From the NCBI GenBank assembly GCA_947627585.1, contig CANQWP010000018.1, forward strand, positions 1 to 11,860: DNA of 11,860 bases, given 5' to 3'. The DNA is from an uncultured Clostridia bacterium. Its GTDB lineage: Bacteria > Bacillota > Clostridia > Christensenellales > UBA1242. Every line of letters starts with the position of its first letter. The stretch's first letter is position 1. Both the position numbers and the translations under genes were made by a program. Below the pieces are notes generated by a model. It worked only from the letters and a program-made list of their open reading frames with translations. It did no database searches and was not told the DNA's origin. Positions 1-6,817 of this stretch are shown here, piece by piece.

Positions 1-1388
1 TTCACAACCATGGTGCTGGTGCCGCTTTTGCCTGCCTTCGCGCCACTGACAAGCACAACTTTTTCGCCCTCATTCACAAGACCCGTGGCAAGCGCTTTTT
101 GAAGGGAACTTTCGTTGACCGCTTCGATTTTTGAATATTCTTTGTCAAGCACCGGAAAGACGCCATAGAAAAGGCTCATGTTGTGGAACGTCTTTTCGCT
201 TGGCGTGCAGGCAATGATTGGCACACTTGGGCGGAAACGCGAGATGTTTTTGGCGGCAGTGCCGGACTTTGTGACCACCACAATGGCTTCAACTCCGCGC
301 GTTTGCGAAAGGGCATAGGCGGCATAGCCAAGGCTTTTGCTCGTGTTGTGCGTTTGAATGGCTGGCATTTGTTTTTCGGCATATTTTTCTGTTTCAAGCG
401 CAATGCGGCTCATTGTTTGCACGCTCTCAACAGGGTGCGCGCCGGAAGCCGTTTCGCCGGACAGCATAATGGCCGTTGAGCCGTCAAAAATGGCGTTTGC
501 AACGTCCGAAATTTCCGCACGTGTCGGGCGTGGATTTTCGATCATGCTTTCAAGCATTTGGGTGGCGGTGATGGAAATTTTGCCGACCTCATTGCACTCT
601 TTGATGAACTCTTTTTGCAGGACGGGAATGCGCTCAAAGTCAATTTCCACTCCCAAATCTCCGCGCGCGACCATGATGCCGTCGCTCACGCGCAAAATTT
701 GATCGAAGTTTTTGACACCCTCGTCACTTTCGATTTTGGAGATGATTTTCACGTCCTCAAAGCCAATTTTTTGAAGATATGCTTTCACGTCAAGCACGTC
801 TTGGGAGCAATTGACGAAAGAAATGGCAATATAGTCGGCCTCCATCTCTTTGGCAAACGACAAGTCGCTTTTGTCTTGAGCGGAAAGATAGGTCATCTCG
901 GTCTTTATGCCCGGCAAATTTATGCTCTTGTTGTTTGAAAGTTCGCCGCCATTCACAACAACACACTCCACATTTTTGCCCTTTGATTTTTCCACGCGAA
1001 GTTCAATATTGCCGTCGTTCAAAAGGATTTTTGCACCTTTTGAAAGGATTTTTGGCAGTTTTGAATAGGTGACCGAAACGCGCTGTTCGTCTCCGACCAC
1101 ATCTTCGGTCGTCAAGGTGAAACTTTCGCCATTTTTCAAGAAAATTTTGCCCTTTTCAAACTGTTTGATGCGAATTTCAGGACCTTTTGTGTCAATGAGA
1201 ATGGCAACCGCAGCACCTTTGTTTTTGCGCGCCTCTTTCACGGCATCAATCAATGCTTTGTGGCTTTCATGTGTGCCGTGACTCATGTTGAAACGCGCAA
1301 CATTCATGCCGGCGTCAATCATTTTTTCCAAAATTTCAACTTTTGCACTCGTTGGGCCGATTGAACATACAATTTTTGTTTTGTTCAT
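1..1388 (-). CDS. pyk: Pyruvate kinase, 3' end cut by the window edge
   Basis: Pyruvate kinase transfers phosphate from phosphoenolpyruvate to ADP in the last step of glycolysis, in the cytoplasm. The reverse-strand translation starts MNKTKIVCSIGPTS and shows the family motifs in order: RFNMSHG (residues 32-38), DTKGPEIR (66-73), SKIES with the catalytic lysine at about 218, and MVARGDLGVE from 239. The last visible residues, SGAKAGKSGTSTMVV, correspond to the C-terminal allosteric domain, so only a few residues of a standard 470-480 residue enzyme are missing. A C-terminal PEP-utiliser domain, as in Bacillus, cannot be excluded. Two in-frame ATGs exist, at 1400 and 1388. The AAAAGGA site abuts the first and lies 11 bases before the second, and the second gives the usual family N-terminus, so 1388 is chosen. 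The gene is divergent from the secG cluster. The identity is secure. Confidence 0.96.
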   Translation of the reverse strand, partial: MNKTKIVCSIGPTSAKVEILEKMIDAGMNVARFNMSHGTHESHKALIDAVKEARKNKGAAVAILIDTKGPEIRIKQFEKGKIFLKNGESFTLTTEDVVGDEQRVSVTYSKLPKILSKGAKILLNDGNIELRVEKSKGKNVECVVVNGGELSNNKSINLPGIKTEMTYLSAQDKSDLSFAKEMEADYIAISFVNCSQDVLDVKAYLQKIGFEDVKIISKIESDEGVKNFDQILRVSDGIMVARGDLGVEIDFERIPVLQKEFIKECNEVGKISITATQMLESMIENPRPTRAEISDVANAIFDGSTAIMLSGETASGAHPVESVQTMSRIALETEKYAEKQMPAIQTHNTSKSLGYAAYALSQTRGVEAIVVVTKSGTAAKNISRFRPSVPIIACTPSEKTFHNMSLFYGVFPVLDKEYSKIEAVNESSLQKALATGLVNEGEKVVLVSGAKAGKSGTSTMVV

Positions 1389-1426
1389 TTGTTCGTCCAT
1401 CCTTTTCTTTATTAAAATTCATTTAT

Positions 1427-1454
1427 ATGATAACAAATTCGTTTTCTTTTTCAA
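1427..1454 (-). promoter_or_regulatory. Predicted promoter of pyk
   Basis: Read on the minus strand, TTGAAA (1449-1454) is followed after 16 bases by TATCAT (1427-1432). A TGT just before the -10 forms an extended -10 element. Transcription would start near 1420, giving a 5' leader of about 30 bases that contains the AAAAGG ribosome site. This is a pattern match in AT-rich DNA and is moderately convincing. Confidence 0.5.
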
Positions 1455-1535
1455 AATTTTTATGCAAATTTGATAAATTTTTGGCAATTTCGACTCCCAA
1501 ATTCTCAAAATTTTGCCATTTTTTCGAAAAAAGAG

Positions 1536-1564
1536 TTGTTTTCTTTCGCGCAATGTGTTAATAT
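1536..1564 (+). promoter_or_regulatory. Predicted promoter of the small membrane protein-secG-rnr block
   Basis: TTGTTT (1536-1541), a 17-base spacer and TAATAT (1559-1564) are followed by an AAAAGGAA ribosome site and the ATG at 1589. TG at 1556-1557 supplies an extended -10. Transcription would start near 1571. The next genes, secG and rnr, have short gaps and no promoter of their own that I can see, so this is probably the promoter for all three. Confidence 0.5.
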
Positions 1565-1588
1565 ATTGCAGTAAAAGGAAAAATTCAT

Positions 1589-1825
1589 ATGATGTCAATG
1601 ATTTGCAATATTTGGGATGATTTCTCACTTTGGGTGACTGGCTGGAAAGATTTGACCTACATTTTGGTGATGTGTGCGCTTTCCATTGTGGCGCTCGTCA
1701 ACATTTTGGGCTTTTTGAAAGGAAACAAATTCAACAAAGACAAAAAACCTTTCAAATGGGTCTCGCTTGTTTTGACACTGGTCATGTTTGCCATCATTCT
1801 TGTGCTTGCATTGGCAAGAATTTAA
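1589..1825 (+). CDS. Small two-helix membrane protein of unknown function
   Basis: This gene encodes 78 residues that I do not recognise. Two hydrophobic segments, at about residues 22-42 and 55-76, flank a short lysine-rich loop (FLKGNKFNKDKKPFK). This suggests a hairpin membrane protein with the basic loop on the cytoplasmic side by the positive-inside rule. The N-terminus has three tryptophans in the first 20 residues and no cleavable signal peptide. AGGAA at 1576-1580 lies 8 bases before the ATG at 1589; a second ATG at 1592 is an equally possible start. The gene sits 32 bases before secG behind a shared promoter, so a role at the membrane or near the Sec translocon is conceivable, but this is only inference from position. 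Coding is supported by the ribosome site, the promoter and the coherent two-helix pattern. Confidence 0.75.
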   Translation: MMSMICNIWDDFSLWVTGWKDLTYILVMCALSIVALVNILGFLKGNKFNKDKKPFKWVSLVLTLVMFAIILVLALARI

Positions 1826-1857
1826 TGAATTTTGTTTTGTTCTATTAAGGAGTTTTT

Positions 1858-2175
1858 ATGAAAAAGTTATTACTTGAAAGCGATCCATCTTTGGTCGCAC
1901 CTTGGATTTCATCTTCTTTTCCAATCATTCGCATTGTGCTTTTTTGCTTGGTTGTGGTTTGTGCAATTGTGCTGATTGTCACAACACTTATGCAAAATGA
2001 AGATTCAAATGGTGCCGACGTCATCACCGGACAACAAGAAAGTTATTATTCCAAAAACAAGGGCGGTTCGCGCGACGGCAAACTTCACCTTTTGACCGTC
2101 ATCTTTTCTTGCATCGCCGTTGTGTGCATAATTTTGTATTTTGTCACTCTTTTGGTGCCGGGCGGAAAAGGTTGA
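1858..2175 (+). CDS. secG: Protein translocase subunit SecG
   Basis: SecG is the small non-essential subunit of the SecYEG channel and assists SecA-driven protein export at the cytoplasmic membrane. The 105-residue protein has two membrane helices (about 26-45 and 78-100). Between them is the family-type loop: LMQNEDSNGADVITGQQ corresponds to the LLQ-S-G-G region, and GGSRDGKLHLLT corresponds to the conserved stretch before helix 2. An N-terminal extension of about 20 residues precedes helix 1, which is longer than usual. AAGGAG at 1847-1852 lies 5 bases before the ATG. The gene ends with tandem stops (TGA TAA), 9 bases before rnr. The order secG-rnr-smpB-ssrA is common in Firmicutes and supports the call. 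Confidence 0.9.
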   Translation: MKKLLLESDPSLVAPWISSSFPIIRIVLFCLVVVCAIVLIVTTLMQNEDSNGADVITGQQESYYSKNKGGSRDGKLHLLTVIFSCIAVVCIILYFVTLLVPGGKG

Positions 2176-2184
2176 TAACAAAAA

Positions 2185-4272
2185 ATGAGCATAAGAAAAA
2201 GTATTTTGGCGCTTTTGGATAAAAATAGTTTGGTTTTTTCTGACATAAACAAACTATTTTTATTTCTTTCTTCTTCACTTGAAGTTGACGAAGAACAAAT
2301 CAAAAAGAATTTCTTTTCGCTGCTTTCAAATGGCGACATTTTTGAGATAAGAAAAAACAAATTCATCACAATTCCTTCGCATGGCTATGTGAAAGGGGAG
2401 TTTTTTGGCACGGCAAAAGGCTTTGGATTTGTGAAAGTTGACGGCTTTTCAAGTGATGTGTTTGTGCCAGCAAACAAAACTCTTGGCGCACTTGACGGCG
2501 AGGGAGTGATTGTGAAAATCATGGCGCACACGGACGACGGCTGTGACGGCGAAGTGGCGTCAATTTTCAAAGAACTTGAAAGTGTTGTCGGCACGCTTGA
2601 AGAAATTGGCGGAAACTTTTTTCTTGCCCCGGACAACAACAAAATCGCCTTTGAGATTCCTGTGCAAAGAACGGGGCTTAAACTTTCAAAAAACATGAAA
2701 GTTTTGGCAAAAATTGTCCGCACAGAAAAAGGCAAAGTCAAAGCAATCGTGGACGAAATCCTTGGCTTTCAAGACGACGTGAAAGCGCTGGAGCTTTCCA
2801 TAATTCGCGATCACGCGCTTTTTGAGAATTTTCCGTCGCAAGTTGTTGAGGCGGAGAAGAAAGTGCCAAAAGCGATCAGTGAGCAGCAGAAAAAAGGTCG
2901 TCTTGACCTTTCAAAAGAGAGAACTTTCACAATTGACGGTGCCGACGCCAAAGATTTGGACGACGCCATTCACATCAAAAAGTTTGACAAGTTTTTTGAA
3001 GTCGGCGTGCATATTGCCGACGTGGGCGAGTATGTCCCGCAAGGCTCTGTGATTGACGAAGAGGCGTTCAAGCGCGGCACAAGCGTCTATTTTCCAACCT
3101 CCGTGCTTCCAATGCTTCCGCGAAGTCTTTCAAACGGCATTTGCTCGCTCAACGAAGGGGTGGAGAGATTGACTCTTTCATGCATCATGAAGGTCGATTT
3201 TTCGGGCAAAGTGATTGACTATAAAATTTGCGAAAGTTTCATCAAAAGCGTGGCAAGGCTGACCTACAAAGAGGTGCACGAGGCCATTTTGGGCGAAAAA
3301 CTGAACGAAAAGACGAAAAAACTTCAAAAGGACTTCCTTTTGATGCGAGAACTTTGCGACATTTTGGAGAAAAACACTCAAAAACGCGGGGCACTGGACT
3401 TGGAAATTCCAGAAGTGCAGTTTGTTTTTGACGAAAACGGCATGGCGGTGGACCTCACAAGGCGGGAGCGCAATGAGGCGCACAGGCTGATTGAAGACTT
3501 TATGGTTTTGGCAAACGAGACGGTGGCAAGACATTTCCATAAGCTTGGTGTGCCGTTTGTCTATCGCGTCCACGAAGCGCCGACAAAAGAAAAGGTGCTT
3601 TCTGTTTGTGACTTTTTGAAAGGGATTGGCGTGCCTTATCCAAAAATTCCGGACGAAATTGTGCCGGCTTATTTTCAAGAGATTTTGGACAACGTCGAAA
3701 ACTTGAACGCCAAAGATGTCGTCAACAAAATTGTCCTCAGATCCATGCAAAAGGCAAAATATTCCAACAAAGATTTGGGGCACTTTGGGCTGGCGCTGGT
3801 CGATTATTGTCACTTCACTTCGCCAATCAGGCGCTATCCAGATTTGACCATTCATCGCATCATCAAAGAGTGGCTGCATTGCGGCGGGAAACTTTCTGAT
3901 GTGCGCAAAGAAGAACTTGACGACTTTGCTTTTGAGTCGGCCGAGCAGTCTTCGCAATGCGAACGCAATGCTGACATGGCGGAGCGCGATGTGGATGACC
4001 TTTGGAAAGCCTATCTCATGAAAGACCGCGTGGGAGAGGTGTTTGACGCATCAATTTCGTCGGTGACAAACTTTGGCTGTTTTGTGGCGCTTGAAAACAC
4101 GGTCGAAGGCTTGGTGAAAGTGGAAGATTTGCCGGAGGACACATATCTTTTTCTTGACAAACAGCTTCGCCTTAAAGGTGGCGCGCACGTCTTTTCAATC
4201 GGCGACAAAGTGAAAGTTCAGTTGACAAATGTAAACTTGCACACACGAAATCTTGATTTTAAAATTGTGTAA
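2185..4272 (+). CDS. rnr: Ribonuclease R (3'-5' exoribonuclease of the RNase II family)
   Basis: RNase R degrades structured RNA from the 3' end. It also removes the non-stop mRNAs released by trans-translation, which fits its position beside smpB and ssrA. The 695 residues show an N-terminal winged-helix region (about 1-65), cold-shock-like OB domains (about 68-220, including GTAKGFGFVKVDGFSSDVFVP) and the RNB catalytic domain. The catalytic aspartates lie in IDGADAKDLDDAI, with D251, D257, D259 and D260 spaced exactly like D201, D207, D209 and D210 of E. coli RNase II. The arginine motif is FTSPIRRYPDL (about 544-554). An S1 domain fills about 613-695. The protein ends right after S1 and lacks the lysine-rich tail found in E. 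coli RNase R. The start at 2185 lies 9 bases after the secG stop; an AAAAGG site overlaps the secG end about 13 bases before the ATG, so translational coupling is likely. Confidence 0.96.
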   Translation: MSIRKSILALLDKNSLVFSDINKLFLFLSSSLEVDEEQIKKNFFSLLSNGDIFEIRKNKFITIPSHGYVKGEFFGTAKGFGFVKVDGFSSDVFVPANKTLGALDGEGVIVKIMAHTDDGCDGEVASIFKELESVVGTLEEIGGNFFLAPDNNKIAFEIPVQRTGLKLSKNMKVLAKIVRTEKGKVKAIVDEILGFQDDVKALELSIIRDHALFENFPSQVVEAEKKVPKAISEQQKKGRLDLSKERTFTIDGADAKDLDDAIHIKKFDKFFEVGVHIADVGEYVPQGSVIDEEAFKRGTSVYFPTSVLPMLPRSLSNGICSLNEGVERLTLSCIMKVDFSGKVIDYKICESFIKSVARLTYKEVHEAILGEKLNEKTKKLQKDFLLMRELCDILEKNTQKRGALDLEIPEVQFVFDENGMAVDLTRRERNEAHRLIEDFMVLANETVARHFHKLGVPFVYRVHEAPTKEKVLSVCDFLKGIGVPYPKIPDEIVPAYFQEILDNVENLNAKDVVNKIVLRSMQKAKYSNKDLGHFGLALVDYCHFTSPIRRYPDLTIHRIIKEWLHCGGKLSDVRKEELDDFAFESAEQSSQCERNADMAERDVDDLWKAYLMKDRVGEVFDASISSVTNFGCFVALENTVEGLVKVEDLPEDTYLFLDKQLRLKGGAHVFSIGDKVKVQLTNVNLHTRNLDFKIV

Positions 4273-4302
4273 ATTGCAAAAATGAGCACAAAATTTCAAA
4301 AA

Positions 4303-4329
4303 TTTTCAAGATTTTGAGAAGATTTTTTT
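4303..4329 (+). terminator. Possible weak terminator after rnr
   Basis: TTTTCAA (4303-4309) pairs fully with TTGAGAA (4314-4320), with one G-T wobble, around a GATT loop. Seven T follow at 4323-4329, 31 bases after the rnr stop. The stem is AT-rich, so it would be a weak or partial terminator. It fits with smpB having its own promoter downstream. The rest of the AT-rich spacer up to 4474 shows no gene or strong structure. Confidence 0.3.
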
Positions 4330-4474
4330 GAAAAAGCGCCGTTTTGTAGCCACTTTTAACAAAATCTTTTATTGCAAAAACGCCAAAAGTTCAAGAATTT
4401 GACTCTTTTTTGCGAAAATTTTATAAAAAAACGTGAAAAAAGTGAAAATTTCTTAAAATTTTTCAAAAAGGGTA

Positions 4475-4503
4475 TTGAAATATCAAAAAATTAGTGATAT
4501 AAT
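4475..4503 (+). promoter_or_regulatory. Strong predicted promoter of smpB (and probably ssrA)
   Basis: TTGAAA (4475-4480), exactly 17 bases, then perfect TATAAT (4498-4503) preceded by TGA, an extended -10. This is the best sigma-A-type promoter in the window. Initiation 6-8 bases after the -10 would fall at about 4509-4511. That is only a few bases before the smpB ATG at 4514 and after the AGGAG at 4504-4508, so transcripts made here would lack the Shine-Dalgarno site. Confidence 0.7.
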
Positions 4504-4513
4504 AGGAGTGGAA

Positions 4514-4960
4514 ATGAAGGTCATAGCAAACAACAAAAAAGCATTCTTTGATTACTTCGTTTCAGACTTGGTTGAGGCTGGAATTGTTTTGGAAGGTTGT
4601 GAAGTGAAGTCGGTCAGGGCCGGTGGAGCAAGTTTGGCGGACAGTTTTGTGCAAATCAAAAGCGGCGAAATGTTCCTCAAAAATGCATACATCAAACCTT
4701 ACGAAAAAACCTCATCTTTCAAACCGGACGAAAGAAAAACTCGAAAATTGCTTTTGAAAAAAAGCGAAATTCAAAAATTCGAACGTCTGACGAAAGAAAA
4801 AGGTTTCACAATCATCGCGACAAAAATCTATTTGAATGATGCTGGTCGCGTGAAAGTGGAAATTGGACTTGCAAGAGGCAAAAAACTTTACGACAAACGC
4901 GCTTCGCTCAAAGAAAAGTCAATCAAACGCGAAATTGAAAGAGAAACTCAAAAATCATAG
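4514..4960 (+). CDS. smpB: SsrA-binding protein SmpB
   Basis: SmpB binds the tRNA-like part of tmRNA and brings it to stalled ribosomes for trans-translation. The 148-residue product has the family pattern throughout: NKKAFFDYFV at the N-terminus, LEGCEVKSVRAGGASLADSFVQIK and LKNAYIKPYE in the oligonucleotide-binding barrel, and GRVKVEIGLARGKKLYDKR followed by a basic C-terminal tail (KSIKREIERETQKS) that enters the decoding centre. The usual His in KARHDY is Phe here. An upstream TTG at 4475 is in frame, but that stretch is the promoter. The ATG at 4514 gives the normal family N-terminus and has AGGAG (4504-4508) 5 bases before it, so it is chosen. The gene ends 72 bases before ssrA. Confidence 0.94.
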   Translation: MKVIANNKKAFFDYFVSDLVEAGIVLEGCEVKSVRAGGASLADSFVQIKSGEMFLKNAYIKPYEKTSSFKPDERKTRKLLLKKSEIQKFERLTKEKGFTIIATKIYLNDAGRVKVEIGLARGKKLYDKRASLKEKSIKREIERETQKS

Positions 4961-5032
4961 AAATTTTGCAAAAAAATTGAAATTTTCTTGAAAAAAAGCG
5001 CACAAAAACATCAATTTGACTGTTTTTGTTTC

Positions 5033-5424
5033 GGGGACGATTTGGTTTCGACGGGGATCTAGACAAAATATGCAAAGCATGTGGTGGGGCGCCGACACCT
5101 TAAACAGGAGCATTGCGAATAAACGCAAACAATGAAAACAATGTTGTTTCTTTCAATGCTGCTTATGCTGCCTAATTGAAATAAATGACGACCTGATTGA
5201 GAAATTCAATCTGTCCTGCCTTGGGCTGCCACTTGAGGGTCAGGGCATCAAATTTGGCAAAACTTTGCGTGAAGTGTCCTTTGTAAGCGCAAAAAATCAT
5301 AAAGGATGGTTTTCAAAACCTGTTTGTGGGTGATTTGAAAATGAGATTTAATCACAAACTAAACATGTAGAAAAGTGTTTTGTTTTGTTTTCGGACGAGG
5401 GTTCAATTCCCTCCGTCTCCACCA
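5033..5424 (+). ncRNA. ssrA: Transfer-messenger RNA (tmRNA, ssrA)
   Basis: tmRNA rescues stalled ribosomes by acting first as alanyl-tRNA and then as a template for a degradation tag. The 5' end GGGGACG (5033-5039) pairs with CGTCTCC (5414-5420) to form the 7-bp acceptor stem, with one G-U pair. It is followed by discriminator A5421 and an encoded CCA (5422-5424). The 5' part has the typical GGTTTCGACGGGG stretch. The T arm is GAGGG-TTCAATT-CCCTC (5397-5413). A tag reading frame lies at 5125-5175, and downstream complementary segments such as GTTTGTG...CACAAAC fit the pseudoknots. The length of about 392 is normal for one-piece tmRNA. I see no clean promoter in the 72 bases before it, so it is probably made from the smpB promoter and processed. 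Confidence 0.96.
5125..5175 (+). other. tmRNA tag peptide reading frame
   Basis: The resume codon is GCA at 5125. The frame encodes ANNENNVVSFNAAYAA and ends with TAA at 5173-5175. With the alanine carried by tmRNA itself the tag would be A-ANNENNVVSFNAAYAA. The start resembles the ANDEN of the E. coli tag. The end is AYAA rather than the commonest ALAA; the small non-polar terminus recognised by ClpXP-type proteases is kept. Confidence 0.85.
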
Positions 5425-5459
5425 AAAGTTTGAAAGTTGTTCGCTTGACACTCATCAAC

Positions 5460-5475
5460 AATCACAAAAGTGATT
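5460..5475 (+). repeat. Short inverted repeat before the acidic membrane protein gene
   Basis: AATCAC-AAAA-GTGATT is a perfect 6-bp inverted repeat with a four-base loop. It lies 15 bases before the AGAGGTG ribosome site of the next gene. No T run follows on the plus strand, so it is not a standard terminator. It could be an operator, an mRNA hairpin protecting the 5' end after tmRNA processing, or chance. Confidence 0.35.
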
Positions 5476-5504
5476 TGCAAAAAAAAGAAAAGAGGTGAAT
5501 TGCA

Positions 5505-6710
5505 ATGTTTAAATCTATGCTTAATGTTGTGGCTTTGGACGCTATCATTTTGGATATCTTCATCATTTTGGCCGTTGTTGTTGCCGGAGCGCTTGTGGTT
5601 TATTTCCTTGGTGAAGCAATCAATTCCATGATCACAAAATCGCACAAGAATGTTGACGAAGTTCCAAATTTTGGACAAAAAGAGCCAAAGCAGGAAGAAC
5701 AACTTGTTGTTGTGCATTTTGATGAGCCAGAAAAAACTGCCGAAGAACCTGAAAAAATGATTGATGAAGAAAAACTTACAGAAGTTGATGAAGTGAAAGC
5801 CGAAGAAGAACACAAAGAAGCGGAGAACGAAATTTCTGAAGAAGAACGTTTGAACGCTGAAAGAAGAGCATATCTCGAAGCGCGACGCCAAGAACTCATT
5901 CGTCGCATGCAGGCTGAAATGGCAGATGAAGACGAAGAAGAAAGCGAGGAAGAAGAGGAAACTCCAGCTGAAGAGCAACACGAAGAGGAGCAGAAGCAAG
6001 AAGAGACAACGCAGGTCGAAGTAGCCGAAGGCGAAGAAGTGACTGAAGAAACATCAGAACCAGAAACAGAAGAAAAAACAGCAGAAGAAAATGTTGTTGA
6101 AGAAAAAGCTTCCGAGACACAAGAAGAATCTGACAATTTGTCAGAAGAAAGACAAGCCCTTCTTGCTGAAAAAGAAAGATATGCAATCATGGTGAAAGAG
6201 CTTGAAGAAGCAAAGCGCGCGCTTGTTGAACAAAACGCAAAACAAGCGGAAGAAGCACAAAAACCTCAAAAAGGCGTTTTGACTCTTGACGAACTTAAAG
6301 AAAAACTTGCAGCAGCTGAAGAAAGACTTGCAAAAACCGAAAAAGAATTTAAACAATGCAAAAAAGAATATATCCCACTCCGCAGAATTTGGACAGCGCA
6401 CGAACGTGACGAAAAGAAACTTCGCAGAAAAGAAGCCCTTGTTGCACGACAGAAAGTTTTGCTTTATGGCGTCAACAACTTTGCGGATATTGATGAAGAA
6501 AAAGCCAAAAAATTGGCGGAAGACTTGGATCATTTGGACGGACTTAAACTTTCTGTTCAACACTGTGAAGAAGTCATGGCAGAGAACGCAGAAAGATATC
6601 CTTTGCTGGAAAAAATGTATGGCGTTTTGAGCCAAAGAAACGAAGAGCTCAAGAAAGACATTGAAACATACAAGCAAGAAATTGCAAGACTTGAAGCTGA
6701 AGAAGAATAA
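5505..6710 (+). CDS. Membrane-anchored glutamate-rich coiled-coil protein, function unknown
   Basis: I do not recognise this 401-residue protein. One strong hydrophobic helix lies at about residues 9-36 and acts as an uncleaved membrane anchor. It is followed by about 190 residues of highly acidic, low-complexity sequence rich in Glu (for example DEDEEESEEEEE). An embedded helical stretch, ERLNAERRAYLEARRQELIRRM, is the exception with many arginines. From about 215 to the end the sequence is charged heptad-like coiled coil with a less repetitive, cysteine-containing core (YIPLRRIWTAHERDEKKL...LLYGVNNFADIDEEKA), which may be a real domain. AGAGGTG (5491-5497) sits 7 bases before the ATG. No promoter is clear, so readthrough from smpB-ssrA is possible. 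The gene ends at a strong terminator. The topology suggests a cytoplasmic scaffold or tether at the membrane, but this is inference only. Confidence 0.85.
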   Translation: MFKSMLNVVALDAIILDIFIILAVVVAGALVVYFLGEAINSMITKSHKNVDEVPNFGQKEPKQEEQLVVVHFDEPEKTAEEPEKMIDEEKLTEVDEVKAEEEHKEAENEISEEERLNAERRAYLEARRQELIRRMQAEMADEDEEESEEEEETPAEEQHEEEQKQEETTQVEVAEGEEVTEETSEPETEEKTAEENVVEEKASETQEESDNLSEERQALLAEKERYAIMVKELEEAKRALVEQNAKQAEEAQKPQKGVLTLDELKEKLAAAEERLAKTEKEFKQCKKEYIPLRRIWTAHERDEKKLRRKEALVARQKVLLYGVNNFADIDEEKAKKLAEDLDHLDGLKLSVQHCEEVMAENAERYPLLEKMYGVLSQRNEELKKDIETYKQEIARLEAEEE

Positions 6711-6745
6711 GCGGAAAAAACTTGCTTTTGAAAATTGAATAGAAC

Positions 6746-6780
6746 AAAAAACCGTCAAAATTGGCGGTTTTTTGTTGTTT
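6746..6780 (+). terminator. Rho-independent terminator between convergent genes
   Basis: AAAAAACCGTC (6746-6756) pairs with GGCGGTTTTTT (6763-6773) around a six-base AAAATT loop. This gives 11 pairs, with one wobble, followed by GTTGTTT and more T. It lies 36 bases after the acidic protein gene. The A run on its left side makes it T-rich on the minus strand as well, so it may also stop the convergent PIN gene. Confidence 0.85.
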
Positions 6781-6817
6781 TTTTCTTTTTTTTATTTAAT
6801 AAATTTGCCCGGTTTTG

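Noticed and set aside
183..1281. Several plus-strand open frames over the left 1.3 kb
   Set aside because: They are antisense shadows of pyruvate kinase, whose motifs are continuous on the minus strand.
3178..3957. A 259-residue minus-strand open frame inside rnr
   Set aside because: It is antisense to the RNB catalytic core of RNase R, whose motifs run continuously on the plus strand.
4475..4513. N-terminal extension of SmpB from a TTG start
   Set aside because: This stretch is the promoter itself; the ATG at 4514 has AGGAG and gives the normal SmpB N-terminus.
5403..6758. Long minus-strand frames rich in Ser, Phe or Leu over the acidic gene
   Set aside because: These are the complement of GAA/GAG-rich coding sequence, which rarely gives stop codons in antisense frames; no start signals were seen.
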